DNA of 15,729 nucleotides from CAKZYD01 sp039026755 (GCA_039026755.1 JBCCLR010000073.1:1-15729), one strand, 5' to 3'. Counted from the stretch's first letter, positions 1-6,851 are shown. Notes: generated by a model from the letters alone, not told the origin. Made by a program: numbers and translations.

Positions 1-561
1 CACGCTGAGCACCAGCGAATCGTCAAAACATAAGAATGCGCTGTAGGCGGCAGGCTGGTTCCGGCGCAAGCGGGCATAAAGGGCTTCAGCACTGCCATCG
101 ACATCGAGCGTAAGCGGAAAGGTGATGTTGGCCTGATAAATATCGCCGCAGCGCAAATGTTCGAGTACCTCTTCGGCAGCGTTTTTGTAGTGCGCCGCAT
201 CCCATGCCGCGCGCCACTGTGCCTGCGAACAGGTCGGCGCGGCTAAGGTTTTGTCGCGCCAAAACTGATCGAGATCGCAACGCGATAACATCTGCTGGCT
301 GTCAAACAGGGCAAAAGACAAGAGTGGCCCTTGCACCTTCTGCTGCTGGGTGAGCTTTGGATGGAATGCAGCAGCAGCTTCATAGCGCAAATAGCCGGCG
401 GCATAGGCGCCGTCTGCGACGTTTGCTTCAAGTTCTGCAAGCGCGCCTCTAATGCCTTCTACATCTTGCGCTATAATCCGCCCGCGCGGAGCGGTCAGCA
501 GTGTGCCTGTGCGGCCATCCTCAAACAGGCAATAAGGTTCTGGTGGGTGAAGCAGTGGCAT
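1..561 (-). CDS. pabB: Aminodeoxychorismate synthase component I (partial, 5' end only)
   Basis: Open reading frame of 187 codons starting at the ATG at 561-559 and continuing past the left edge, so the C-terminal part is missing. The family aminates chorismate to 4-amino-4-deoxychorismate with glutamine-derived ammonia, for p-aminobenzoate and folate synthesis in the cytoplasm. Residues 139-150 (GDIYQANITFPL) match the highly conserved chorismate-binding motif of PabB/TrpE enzymes, followed by QPAAYSAF at 169-176. The N-terminal stretch with AGYLRYEAAAAF at 55-66 resembles the short alphaproteobacterial PabB type that is often fused to a PabC lyase; whether this one is fused cannot be seen. 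The start is the only in-frame ATG after an in-frame TAA upstream. It lies 75 nt after the preceding minus-strand gene and has only a weak GGCGG ribosome site. Anthranilate synthase component I is the alternative but the N-terminus fits PabB better. Confidence 0.85.
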   Translation of the reverse strand, partial: MPLLHPPEPYCLFEDGRTGTLLTAPRGRIIAQDVEGIRGALAELEANVADGAYAAGYLRYEAAAAFHPKLTQQQKVQGPLLSFALFDSQQMLSRCDLDQFWRDKTLAAPTCSQAQWRAAWDAAHYKNAAEEVLEHLRCGDIYQANITFPLTLDVDGSAEALYARLRRNQPAAYSAFLCFDDSLVLSV

Positions 562-636
562 TTTAAAACAGCCGCCATAGCAGGGTGGATGATGAAGCCA
601 GATGCACGCGGGCGCTCTCGTTGCTTATAGAGAGAT

Positions 637-1176
637 TTAAAGTGCGATCGAGATGTCGCCGACCCGGGTGCGATAATTTAGCTTTTCCAGGTCGGGGCCT
701 TGCGCTTCACCAAGGCCATTGGGATCCTCCTGCAGGTTGGCGTTGGTTGCCTCACTGAGTATGACGATAAGGTCCGTATCTGCCTCAACTGCGAAAGGAA
801 ACTCATGCCATACGTGTTTGTGCATGAGAAATCCGCATGTGCCATCAAATTTAAAGGCCCGCAGCGCGTCAGGGGTTGGGAGGTCTTCTGAGGGCGGTGC
901 AAAAACGGCAACAAAAGGCTTGCCGCCGAGGGGGACAAACCCTTGCGTATGCTGAGGATGGCGTTCAACGTAATCAATCACCATGGGGCGCGGCTGTATC
1001 CGGCAAACAGTCAGCTGCGGCGGTGCCGCGCTTTCAAAACTGGCCGGCATGCGCACGTCAACGTGCCCATCATAGAAGCTAACCGGTAGTTTTGGAACCG
1101 ATGGGTCGGTGCCGATAATAGAGCCGAAAGGTTTGAGTGCGTCAGCAGTTGCAGTGTGTAGCGGGATGTGCCTCAT
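637..1176 (-). CDS. Ureidoglycolate lyase (AllA-like) family protein
   Basis: A 179-aa cupin-like protein of the ureidoglycolate lyase family (Pfam Ureidogly_lyase). Characterised members split (S)-ureidoglycolate into glyoxylate and urea at the end of purine ureide breakdown. Visible family features are ERHPQHTQGFVPLGGKPF at 71-88, the APP...P...ALRAF stretch at 93-108, and the histidine cluster HKHVWH at 119-124, where the family has its Trp-His motif. Length is normal. I prefer the ATG at 1176-1174, which gives a 4-nt ATGA overlap with the MAPEG gene; a GTG two codons earlier (1182) is the alternative. No other purine-degradation gene is nearby, so the exact substrate is not established by context. 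Confidence 0.8.
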   Translation of the reverse strand: MRHIPLHTATADALKPFGSIIGTDPSVPKLPVSFYDGHVDVRMPASFESAAPPQLTVCRIQPRPMVIDYVERHPQHTQGFVPLGGKPFVAVFAPPSEDLPTPDALRAFKFDGTCGFLMHKHVWHEFPFAVEADTDLIVILSEATNANLQEDPNGLGEAQGPDLEKLNYRTRVGDISIAL

Positions 1177-1562
1177 GCCCACGTCATATAAAGTGCATAG
1201 CCGGCACCGACAACCAAAACCAAAAGGGTCGAAAGAAAGCCGACGACGCGGGCAAAATTTGGTGATTTTGGCTGGCGAATGCCAAACGGATGGAAAATGC
1301 GCCCGGTTACAAAAACCACGGCGAGCGCTGCAACCAAAATGCGCGGCGCGCCTTGATATTCAAGCAGGCCAACCAAGGCCAGTGCCAGGGGTGCATATTC
1401 CGTAAAGTTGCCATGCCCCCGCACCGCGCGGCGCACGGCATCAATGCCGGCATCACCGATGTCAGTATCATGCTTGACCCGCGCCATAATCGTCGCCCAG
1501 CTCAGCCACACAAGGATGAACGCGAGCACGGCGGCTAGACTGGTGGTGATGTGAAGCGCCAT
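1173..1562 (-). CDS. MAPEG-family membrane protein
   Basis: A 129-aa protein with about four hydrophobic segments (roughly residues 6-24, 55-68, 75-90 and 105-126). It carries the MAPEG signature region AVRGHGNFTEYAPLAL at 46-61, including the Arg-x-His...Asn-Phe-x-Glu-Tyr pattern. MAPEG proteins (membrane-associated proteins in eicosanoid and glutathione metabolism) are small integral membrane proteins; some are microsomal-type glutathione transferases, but most bacterial members have no known substrate. The ATG at 1562 is the first in frame after the acyl-CoA dehydrogenase stop 33 nt upstream. Its stop codon overlaps the start of the ureidoglycolate lyase-family gene (ATGA), so the two are probably co-translated. 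Confidence 0.8.
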   Translation of the reverse strand: MALHITTSLAAVLAFILVWLSWATIMARVKHDTDIGDAGIDAVRRAVRGHGNFTEYAPLALALVGLLEYQGAPRILVAALAVVFVTGRIFHPFGIRQPKSPNFARVVGFLSTLLVLVVGAGYALYMTWA

Positions 1563-1595
1563 ATTATAGGTGTATCTGCGTTGTATTGCAGCCGC

Positions 1596-2732
1596 TTAGA
1601 TCGAGCGGCCAATCAGTTCTTTCATGATTTCTGATGTCCCGCCATAGATGCGGGTGACGCGTGCATCGCGCCATAACCGGGCGATCTCATATTCATTCAT
1701 GTACCCTGCGCCGCCATGCAGCTGCAGGCACTGATCCACCATCTCCCACTGCAGTTCGCTGTGCCAGAGTTTTGCCGAAGCCCCTTCAAAGGCGTCAAGT
1801 TCGCCCTTGAGGTGCTTTGCGATGCAGCTATCGAGATGCGCCCAGCCGACCTGCAATTTGGTTTTCAAATCGGCAAGGACGAACCGTGTATTCTGGAAAT
1901 CCAGAACCGATTTGCCAAAGGCTTTGCGTTCACGCACATAATCGACCGTGATATCAAACGCACGCTGCGCGCTGGCTTGCGCACTAACAGCAATAGATAG
2001 GCGTTCCTGCGGCAGTTGGCTCATCAAATAGATGAAACCCTCGTTCTCTTTGCCGAGGCAATTTGTCATGGGGACCCGCACATTGTCGAAAAACAATTCT
2101 GAAGTGTCTGCAGTGTGCTGGCCGATTTTGTCTAAGTTGCGACCGCGCGCGAAACCAGGGCGGTCAGCTTCAACGAGGATAAGTGATGTGCCCTTGGCAC
2201 CCCGGTCAGGCTCGGTTTTCGCCACCACGATAATAAGGTCGGCGTGCTGGCCATTTGTAATGTACGTTTTCTGGCCATTGACGACGTAATGATTGCCGTC
2301 TTTCTTAGCGGTCGTGCGAATGCCCTGGAGATCTGACCCCGTACCGGGCTCAGTCATGGCAATTGCGGCGACAGCTTCGCCTGAGATCAATTTTGGCAGC
2401 CACGTGGTTTGTTGTTCTTTACTGCCATAGGCAACCAGATAATCTGCGCAGATGTCAGACTGAAGCGTTAAACCCGCTGAAGATCCTGCATAGCCCAGTT
2501 CTTCGGCGACGACCGCGTTAAAGCGAAAATCTAAACCAGGGCCGCCAAATTCCTCAGGCACCGTTGGACACAGCAGACCCGCTTCGCCGGATTTATTCCA
2601 GAAGGATCGGTCGACCTTGCCTTCCTGTTCCCACCGTTCTGCGTGCGGATGCAGTTCGCGGTCGAAAAATTTGCGAACTGAATCGCGAAACATTTCATGA
2701 TCGCCGTCATAAATTTCCCGTGATCGGAGCAT
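1596..2732 (-). CDS. Acyl-CoA dehydrogenase, LCAD/isovaleryl-CoA type
   Basis: A 378-aa flavoenzyme of normal family length, catalysing FAD-dependent alpha,beta-dehydrogenation of acyl-CoA and passing electrons to ETF. Domains run in the usual order: N-terminal helical domain (about 10-120), middle beta domain with the signature AMTEPGTGSD at 125-134, and C-terminal helical domain (about 230-378) with QLHGGAGYMNEY at 337-348. The catalytic-base position is informative. The MCAD-type Glu position carries Gly364 (IYGGTSEI), while LPQERL at 240-245 supplies Glu243, as in long-chain and isovaleryl-CoA dehydrogenases. This narrows the subgroup but not the substrate. A LiuR-like palindrome 55 nt upstream would fit branched-chain amino acid or fatty acid breakdown. 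It is the first gene of the minus-strand block. Confidence 0.92.
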   Translation of the reverse strand: MLRSREIYDGDHEMFRDSVRKFFDRELHPHAERWEQEGKVDRSFWNKSGEAGLLCPTVPEEFGGPGLDFRFNAVVAEELGYAGSSAGLTLQSDICADYLVAYGSKEQQTTWLPKLISGEAVAAIAMTEPGTGSDLQGIRTTAKKDGNHYVVNGQKTYITNGQHADLIIVVAKTEPDRGAKGTSLILVEADRPGFARGRNLDKIGQHTADTSELFFDNVRVPMTNCLGKENEGFIYLMSQLPQERLSIAVSAQASAQRAFDITVDYVRERKAFGKSVLDFQNTRFVLADLKTKLQVGWAHLDSCIAKHLKGELDAFEGASAKLWHSELQWEMVDQCLQLHGGAGYMNEYEIARLWRDARVTRIYGGTSEIMKELIGRSI

Positions 2733-2783
2733 GGCTTACGGTGTCCTTTTATTGAATCTTGTCTTAGAAGGTGCCGCAGGTTT

Positions 2784-2801
2784 CCGTTAACGTCAACGTA
2801 A
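2784..2801 (-). promoter_or_regulatory. Candidate LiuR-like operator upstream of the acyl-CoA dehydrogenase
   Basis: The imperfect palindrome TTAACGTCAACGTAA (2787-2801) lies 55 nt upstream of the acyl-CoA dehydrogenase start. Read on the minus strand, it differs at two of fifteen positions from the TTACGTTAACGTAAA core that I recall for LiuR, the MerR-family regulator of branched-chain amino acid and fatty acid degradation in proteobacteria. The palindrome and its position are seen; the regulator assignment is inference from memory, and no liuR gene is in the window. Confidence 0.35.
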
Positions 2802-2868
2802 TGCTTTTGAGGGGTTTTTGGCCCACTTGCGTTGCCGTGTTTGCGGCATGTATTTTGCCTGGATCCAC

Positions 2869-3441
2869 TTAAATCATGTCTAAACGGCGCGTTAGGCAAA
2901 CGGCCCTGGCGATCCATTGCGGCTTTGTGATGCTATGCAGGCTGGCATGCGGTGCCGGGCTGGCGAGCATCGCATGGCGGTCTGGCCCGGCGGGAAACAG
3001 ACTGCCAAACAAAATCTCGCCGGATTGCGTTTTAACCAGGGCTTCATCCAAAAACTGAACCTCGCTGTGCTCAAGACGGTCAAAGACTAAGATATCGCCA
3101 GCGCTGTAGCGGCCCTTTGTCGTCTCAAATTCAATGGCGACCGGGTCTTCGGCAATCACCGTCAAGTCAATCTCAGGCGGCACTTTAACGGCAGTAAGAC
3201 CGGTTTTACCCAGTGTTGCCACGATGGGGCTGGAGGGCCCCTTTGAAAGTGTGAGCAACTCCTGCGGGCTGACCTCTAAAGCCCGCGCTATTCGCTCAAG
3301 CCAGGTTATTGACAATGTTCTGGTGCCGGTTTCAAGCCGTGCAATGGTTTGCGGTGTTGGTTGCTCTGGGCCGATATGCGCAGCTAGATCCGCAAGCGTC
3401 CAACCGCGTGCTTTGCGCAGCGCGCGTATCCGATTTTTCAC
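2869..3441 (-). CDS. XRE-family repressor with degenerate LexA/CI-like C-terminal domain
   Basis: A 190-aa regulator. Residues 1-66 form a clear XRE/Cro helix-turn-helix (RALRKARGWTLADLAAHIG, then TPQTIARLETGTRTL and WLERIARALEV). The C-terminal half (about 72-186) has the outline of a peptidase S24/LexA domain, including YSAGDILVFDR at 112-122. By my alignment by eye, Thr107 replaces the nucleophilic serine and Gly146 the general-base lysine, so self-cleavage looks impossible. The GTG start at 3441 has a strong AAGGAGCGGG site just upstream. A perfect 7-bp-arm inverted repeat (3460-3476) in its leader suggests autoregulation. It is divergent from the DUF6456 gene and is the natural candidate repressor for the adjacent GTA-like cluster. 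I recall that Caulobacter GTA genes are held off by an XRE-type repressor, RogA; equivalence here is inference. Confidence 0.8.
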   Translation of the reverse strand: MKNRIRALRKARGWTLADLAAHIGPEQPTPQTIARLETGTRTLSITWLERIARALEVSPQELLTLSKGPSSPIVATLGKTGLTAVKVPPEIDLTVIAEDPVAIEFETTKGRYSAGDILVFDRLEHSEVQFLDEALVKTQSGEILFGSLFPAGPDRHAMLASPAPHASLHSITKPQWIARAVCLTRRLDMI

Positions 3442-3459
3442 ATCCCGCTCCTTTTTCTA

Positions 3460-3476
3460 TTATCCTGATAGGATAA
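3460..3476. promoter_or_regulatory. Palindromic operator candidate in the repressor/DUF6456 divergent region
   Basis: TTATCCTGATAGGATAA is a perfect inverted repeat with 7-bp arms and a 3-bp spacer. It lies 18 nt upstream of the repressor start codon on the minus strand and 77 nt upstream of the DUF6456 gene on the plus strand. A site here could shut off both divergent genes. The right half continues as ATAGGATAAATA (3468-3479), a 12-mer found again at 4905-4916 just upstream of the late promoter. I could not identify clear -35/-10 pairs for either divergent gene in this AT-rich stretch. Confidence 0.5.
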
Positions 3477-3553
3477 ATAATTCTTTCCTACAAGATATAT
3501 ATCCAAATAAATTGAGGGTCTTGAACTCAGCTTGTAAAAGAAAGAGACACTGT

Positions 3554-4351
3554 ATGAACATACCAAGTGAAAATCCGTCGGCCGTTCAGACCAGGCGGCC
3601 TGCATCATCGCTCAGCACGCTGAGCAGTTTTGAACAGCGCATCATCAATCGCCTCGCAAAGGGTGGCCGGCTACACTTTGAACCATCCGGACACGCAAAG
3701 CTTGGCCCAATCACTGTTCCCGCCTCTATTATTGATCGATTTATCGCTCAAGACTTGCTCGACGTAACGCTTGACGATGCTCGATTGTCCAGCGTTGGTG
3801 CTGCATTTGCGACGCGTATGAAATCGACCAATCGAACCACCACTGATGAGGATGTCTTTGCCAACCAACACCGCGACATGGTGACCGAGCATATCGAGAT
3901 TGATCAGGCGAAACAAAAAGTCCGCGTCAATCGCAGCGATTCTCCCTTGTGGTGGCTGCGCGCGCGGCGCGATAAAAATGGCAAACCGCTGATATCCGAT
4001 CTGCAATTTGCGGCTGGGGAACGGCTGCGCCAGGATTGGGAAATGTCTCAGCTTGGCCCAAAAATCTGCATGTCATGGACTGACACTCCGCCGCAGCGTG
4101 ATCGATCAAGCGCGCCTGAAGCCCGTGATCTTCCGCCTGGCGCGTTCCGGGCGAAAGAGCGCGTTCATGCAGCGCTAGCTTATTGCGGAGAAGGGCTGGG
4201 CGATGTGCTTATTCGAGTGTGCTGTAGAGAAGAGGGACTGACTGAGGCGGAAAGTGCAATGAACTGGCCGCGGCGTTCAGGCAAGCTCATACTAGGTTTT
4301 GGGCTTGAGCGGCTGGTTGATTTTTACGGTATGCGGTCTGGTAGGCGATAG
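3554..4351 (+). CDS. DUF6456 domain protein, candidate GTA activator/antiterminator (GafA/GafZ-like)
   Basis: A 265-aa protein. Residues 23-90 look like a winged-helix-type segment (FEQRIINRLAKGGRL, then VPASIIDRFIAQDLL). Residues 128-260 match the DUF6456 pattern I know from Alphaproteobacteria: SPLWWLRARRDKNGKPLI at 130-147, QFAAGERLRQDW at 151-162, and a C-terminal helical block with VCCREEGL and NWPRRSGKLIL at 222-247. The C-terminal block is reminiscent of the sigma-region-4/antiterminator-like part of the RcGTA activator GafA and Caulobacter GafZ; that link is from memory and unproven. I start at 3554 because longer in-frame extensions run antisense through the repressor gene; the ribosome site (AAAGAGACACTGT) is weak. 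It sits between a divergent repressor and the GTA-like cluster, which fits a regulatory job. Confidence 0.7.
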   Translation: MNIPSENPSAVQTRRPASSLSTLSSFEQRIINRLAKGGRLHFEPSGHAKLGPITVPASIIDRFIAQDLLDVTLDDARLSSVGAAFATRMKSTNRTTTDEDVFANQHRDMVTEHIEIDQAKQKVRVNRSDSPLWWLRARRDKNGKPLISDLQFAAGERLRQDWEMSQLGPKICMSWTDTPPQRDRSSAPEARDLPPGAFRAKERVHAALAYCGEGLGDVLIRVCCREEGLTEAESAMNWPRRSGKLILGFGLERLVDFYGMRSGRR

Positions 4352-4402
4352 CCCGCGTCTGTGCTAATGCTGTGGCGCACAGCCATGGCGATAAAAAAGT
4401 GG
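4352..4402. other. Short gap after DUF6456 gene with a small hairpin
   Basis: The gap between the convergent DUF6456 and small exported-protein genes holds a 6-bp hairpin, GCTGTG-GCG-CACAGC at 4369-4383. It has no T-run after it, so I do not call it an intrinsic terminator for the DUF6456 gene. The A-rich part that follows belongs to the minus-strand terminator. Confidence 0.3.
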
Positions 4403-4435
4403 TAAAAAAAAAAGAAGGAGCGCCGAAGCGCTCCT
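4403..4435 (-). terminator. Intrinsic terminator of the small exported protein gene
   Basis: AGGAGCGC (4416-4423) pairs with GCGCTCCT (4428-4435) around a 4-nt CGAA loop. On the minus strand the stem (loop TTCG) is followed by a T-rich run from the A-tract at 4403-4415. This is a textbook rho-independent terminator about 50 nt after the stop of the minus-strand gene at 4484. Confidence 0.85.
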
Positions 4436-4483
4436 CAAGGTGGGGCAAGAAATCGAAAAAAGGGTCGTTGCGCGTGTAGCGGC

Positions 4484-4768
4484 TTAGTCCAGCGCGACAC
4501 AGGCGGTGCTACACTGGTCATGAGCGGCCATCATCACCGTCAAGATAACGCGCCGTGTGTCGGTGCTTTGTGCCTCGAATTTCAGTATATCATCGGCGCG
4601 GCGTGCTTGATATGCGCGTTTGGCTGCAATGCGCGCGGTGGTGTCGAACGGTGTCATCATCTCATACATGCCGTGCGTTGCATTGACTTGTGCTGGCATA
4701 AGGATTGCCGCGAGGGTGCCGAGTGCTAAAGTGGCAGAGTGTGCTTGTAGTGTTGTGCGGTGTTTCAT
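4484..4768 (-). CDS. Small exported protein of unknown function
   Basis: A 94-aa protein I do not recognise. Residues 1-30 form a signal peptide (basic start, hydrophobic SATLALGTLAAILM core, and Val-Asn-Ala before the expected cleavage), leaving about 64 mature residues. The mature part is mostly helical and charged and ends with two cysteines in C86-STA-C90, which could form a disulfide. The coding call rests on a good GGGAGG ribosome site 5-10 nt before the ATG, the export signal, and the intrinsic terminator downstream. It is a single-gene unit lying head-to-head with the terminase operon and sharing its 248-bp upstream region, so the two may be co-regulated. A cysteine-rich antisense frame on the plus strand lacks these signals. 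Confidence 0.65.
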   Translation of the reverse strand: MKHRTTLQAHSATLALGTLAAILMPAQVNATHGMYEMMTPFDTTARIAAKRAYQARRADDILKFEAQSTDTRRVILTVMMAAHDQCSTACVALD

Positions 4769-4904
4769 CGTTGCCTCCCGATCACCGCTTCACCCCTGCG
4801 GCTGTCCTCACGATCGCAATAGGATGTGGTGCGCATCCGAAAAGCTCAAATCGAGTTTCATTCAAATTTGTATAAAGATCTACGTTATGATAAAAAAGTA
4901 CCAT

Positions 4905-4916
4905 ATAGGATAAATA
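4905..4916. repeat. 12-bp repeat shared with the repressor-side operator
   Basis: ATAGGATAAATA occurs here, 4 nt upstream of the late promoter -35 box, and identically at 3468-3479 in the right half of the repressor operator. A shorter ATAGGAT copy is at 4819-4825. The identity is seen directly. That it marks repressor binding at the late promoter is inference, because the opposite half-site is not conserved here. Confidence 0.4.
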
Positions 4917-4920
4917 TGTC

Positions 4921-4949
4921 TTTACAGTCGTCACTGTATCCCATATAGT
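4921..4949 (+). promoter_or_regulatory. Candidate late promoter of the GTA-like cluster with internal palindrome
   Basis: TTTACA (4921-4926) and TATAGT (4944-4949) are separated by exactly 17 nt; each matches the sigma70 consensus at five of six positions. The expected transcript would start near 4956 and have a leader of about 60 nt before the small terminase gene. The palindrome TACAGTCGTCACTGTA (4923-4938, 6-bp arms, 4-bp spacer) overlaps the -35 box and fills most of the spacer, a typical place for a repressor or activator to act. Confidence 0.6.
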
Positions 4950-5016
4950 CTTATTCAAGGTCGACAAATCGGCCAAGAGCAGACGGCTCCTCCTCGCACC
5001 GAAAATCTGAAAAGAC

Positions 5017-5469
5017 ATGTCGACGCTGCCTCGCATTACTCCAGCAAAGCGGGCGACGTTCCTGGCGCAGCTTGCCGTAACGGCCAATGTGACGGCAAGC
5101 TGCGCCGCTGCGAATGTGCCGCGCTCAAGCGTTTACGCGCTTAAACGCCGTGATGCACACTTTGCAAAAGCGTGGGAGGATGCGTTGCAGCTCGCCATTG
5201 ACGCACTTGAAGCGGAGGTTATTCGGCGCGCCATTGAAGGGGCGGACAAACCGCAATTTTATTCAGGAAAGCAGATTGGTACAGTGACCACATATTCTGA
5301 TACTTTGGCCATGTTCTTATTAAAGACTAGGCGACCGGAGCTTTACGGTGATATCAAAGCCGTTGCAAAAACCGCCGATAATAGTGATGCAGCCGCTCGG
5401 TATGAAGAGGCCTATCAGCGCCTTATAAAGGCATTGCATCGGCGGTCGGACGCTGCCGACATCTCTTGA
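5017..5469 (+). CDS. Small terminase subunit-like protein (GTA gp1-like)
   Basis: A 150-aa protein at the position of RcGTA gene 1. Residues about 8-45 form a helix-turn-helix (KRATFLAQLAVTANVTASCAAAN, then VPRSSVYALKRRD) of the kind used by small terminases to bind DNA. The following helical stretch (AWEDALQLAIDALEAEVIRRAIEG) and the LLKTRRPELYGD motif at 101-112 are typical of this family. In phages it selects the packaging site and feeds DNA to the large subunit; in RcGTA packaging is nearly unspecific. It is the first gene after the candidate late promoter. The ATG at 5017 has only a weak purine-rich site. Its TGA overlaps the TTG start of the large terminase. Confidence 0.75.
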   Translation: MSTLPRITPAKRATFLAQLAVTANVTASCAAANVPRSSVYALKRRDAHFAKAWEDALQLAIDALEAEVIRRAIEGADKPQFYSGKQIGTVTTYSDTLAMFLLKTRRPELYGDIKAVAKTADNSDAAARYEEAYQRLIKALHRRSDAADIS

Positions 5470-6770
5470 TCGCATACGATGATTTATCTTTTGCAGAACA
5501 GCTTGCTTTGCTCAGTTCTGCCGAGCAAACGGCTATTCTGGCAGAGTTTGGCGCTGCCGATCTGGAAGCGCTTGGCTATGACTGGCGCTTTTGGGCTCGG
5601 CCGCAGCAGCTGCCGCCGCCTGGCGCATGGCATTGCTGGCTGGTGCTTTCCGGCCGTGGTTTTGGCAAAACCCGGATGGGCGCCGAATGGGTTCGGCTAA
5701 AGGCCCGCGACCCTGAGGCCGTCATCGCGCTTGTTGGCGCCAATGCCAAAGACGTGCGTCAAATCATGGTCGAAGGTCAATCGGGCCTTTTGCACATTTC
5801 GCCAGAGATTGAGCGGCCAGATTTTGAGCCGTCAAAGCAACGCTTATTGTGGCCAAACGGCGCCCAGGGTTTCTTATATAGTGCGCAGCAGCCCGATCAA
5901 TTGCGCGGGCCGCAGCACAGCGCTGCGTGGGTTGATGAACTGGCCAAGTTTCCCAATGCGGAGATGCTTTGGGATATGCTCGCCATGGGCCTGAGGCTGA
6001 GTGATATGCCGCAAGTGATGGTCACCACGACGCCGCGCCCGATGGCGCTGCTTTCTGGATTGCTGGCGGCGAAGGACTGTGTCACCACGCGTGGCACGAC
6101 ATGGGATAACGCCGGTAATTTACCGCGGCGTTTTTTGCACCAGATGAAGGCGCGTTATGTCGGTACATCGCTTGGCGCGCAAGAACTTGAAGGTGCACTG
6201 CTTGAAGGCATGAAGGGCGCGCTTTGGACGCTTGGCAGTATTGCTTGTCTGCGCGTTCCGAAGGCGCCGCCATTGGCGCGCGTGGTGATTGCAATTGATC
6301 CCCCAGTTACTGCGCATGCCGCGTCTGACGCGTGCGGCATCATTGCAGCTGGCTGCGGCGCGGATGGGCATGGCTATGTACTTGAGGATTTGAGTTTACA
6401 GCAAGCCAGCCCAGATGAATGGGCGCGCGTAGCGGTTGAGGCGTTTTCCCGCTTCCAGGCCGACCGGATTGTTGCTGAGGTTAATCAAGGTGGCGACTTG
6501 GTGGAACATGTGCTGCGGACGCAGTGCGCGCACATTCCCTACCGCGCTGTGCGCGCGACCCGCGGCAAATATCTGCGCGCGGAGCCGATTGCAGCACTCT
6601 ATGAACAAGGCCGCATCCACCATGTCGGCCAACTGCCTCAGCTTGAGGATGAATTGTGCTGTTTTACCGCCGGTCAAGCAAAGAGCCCAGATCGGCTCGA
6701 TGCTCTGGTCTGGGCGTTGACCGATTTGATGCTGCGAAGGGCACAGACGCCGACAATTCGCCAGCTTTAA
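5466..6770 (+). CDS. Large terminase subunit (GTA gp2-like)
   Basis: A 434-aa packaging motor. ATPase domain: Walker A SGRGFGKT at 62-69, Walker B AAWVDE at 153-158 with Asp157 and Glu158, and the coupling motif TTTP at 187-190. Nuclease domain: acidic residues at Asp278 (IAIDPP), Glu338 (AEVNQGG) and Asp409/Asp412 (SPDRLDALVWALTD), the RNase H-like set that cuts packaged DNA. Length matches the GTA/HK97-like large terminases. There is no in-frame ATG before the Walker A region, so the start must be the TTG at 5466, which overlaps the preceding TGA as TTGA and has no clear ribosome site. Translation is therefore probably coupled to the small terminase. Confidence 0.93.
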   Translation: MIAYDDLSFAEQLALLSSAEQTAILAEFGAADLEALGYDWRFWARPQQLPPPGAWHCWLVLSGRGFGKTRMGAEWVRLKARDPEAVIALVGANAKDVRQIMVEGQSGLLHISPEIERPDFEPSKQRLLWPNGAQGFLYSAQQPDQLRGPQHSAAWVDELAKFPNAEMLWDMLAMGLRLSDMPQVMVTTTPRPMALLSGLLAAKDCVTTRGTTWDNAGNLPRRFLHQMKARYVGTSLGAQELEGALLEGMKGALWTLGSIACLRVPKAPPLARVVIAIDPPVTAHAASDACGIIAAGCGADGHGYVLEDLSLQQASPDEWARVAVEAFSRFQADRIVAEVNQGGDLVEHVLRTQCAHIPYRAVRATRGKYLRAEPIAALYEQGRIHHVGQLPQLEDELCCFTAGQAKSPDRLDALVWALTDLMLRRAQTPTIRQL

Positions 6771-6803
6771 GGTTTGCTCTGTCGAGAAATGAGAACCACG
6801 CAG

Positions 6804-6851
6804 CGCTGCTGAAGACCGGCAAAGCTACGGAACGCCGCTGAAGAGCGGCAA
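6804..6851 (+). repeat. Tandem 19-bp hairpin-forming repeat between terminase and portal genes
   Basis: Two copies of a 19-bp unit at 6804-6822 and 6833-6851 differ at only two positions and begin 29 nt apart. The second copy contains a perfect 6-bp hairpin, GCCGCT-GAAG-AGCGGC (6834-6849); the first forms a weaker version with the same GAAG loop. They lie in the non-coding spacer just ahead of a larger hairpin. Confidence 0.55.

Noticed and set aside
3134..3553. In-frame N-terminal extension of the DUF6456 gene
   Set aside because: It runs antisense through the well-supported repressor gene and across the AT-rich intergenic region; the DUF6456-type protein begins sensibly at 3554.
3610..3625. 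Palindrome GCTCAGC-AC-GCTGAGC in the early DUF6456 coding region
   Set aside because: Perfect 7-bp arms, but located inside coding sequence with no related copy at the promoters; treated as probable coincidence.
4520..4729. Cysteine-rich plus-strand frame antisense to the small exported protein
   Set aside because: It has no ribosome site or downstream signal, while the minus-strand frame has a signal peptide, ribosome site and terminator.
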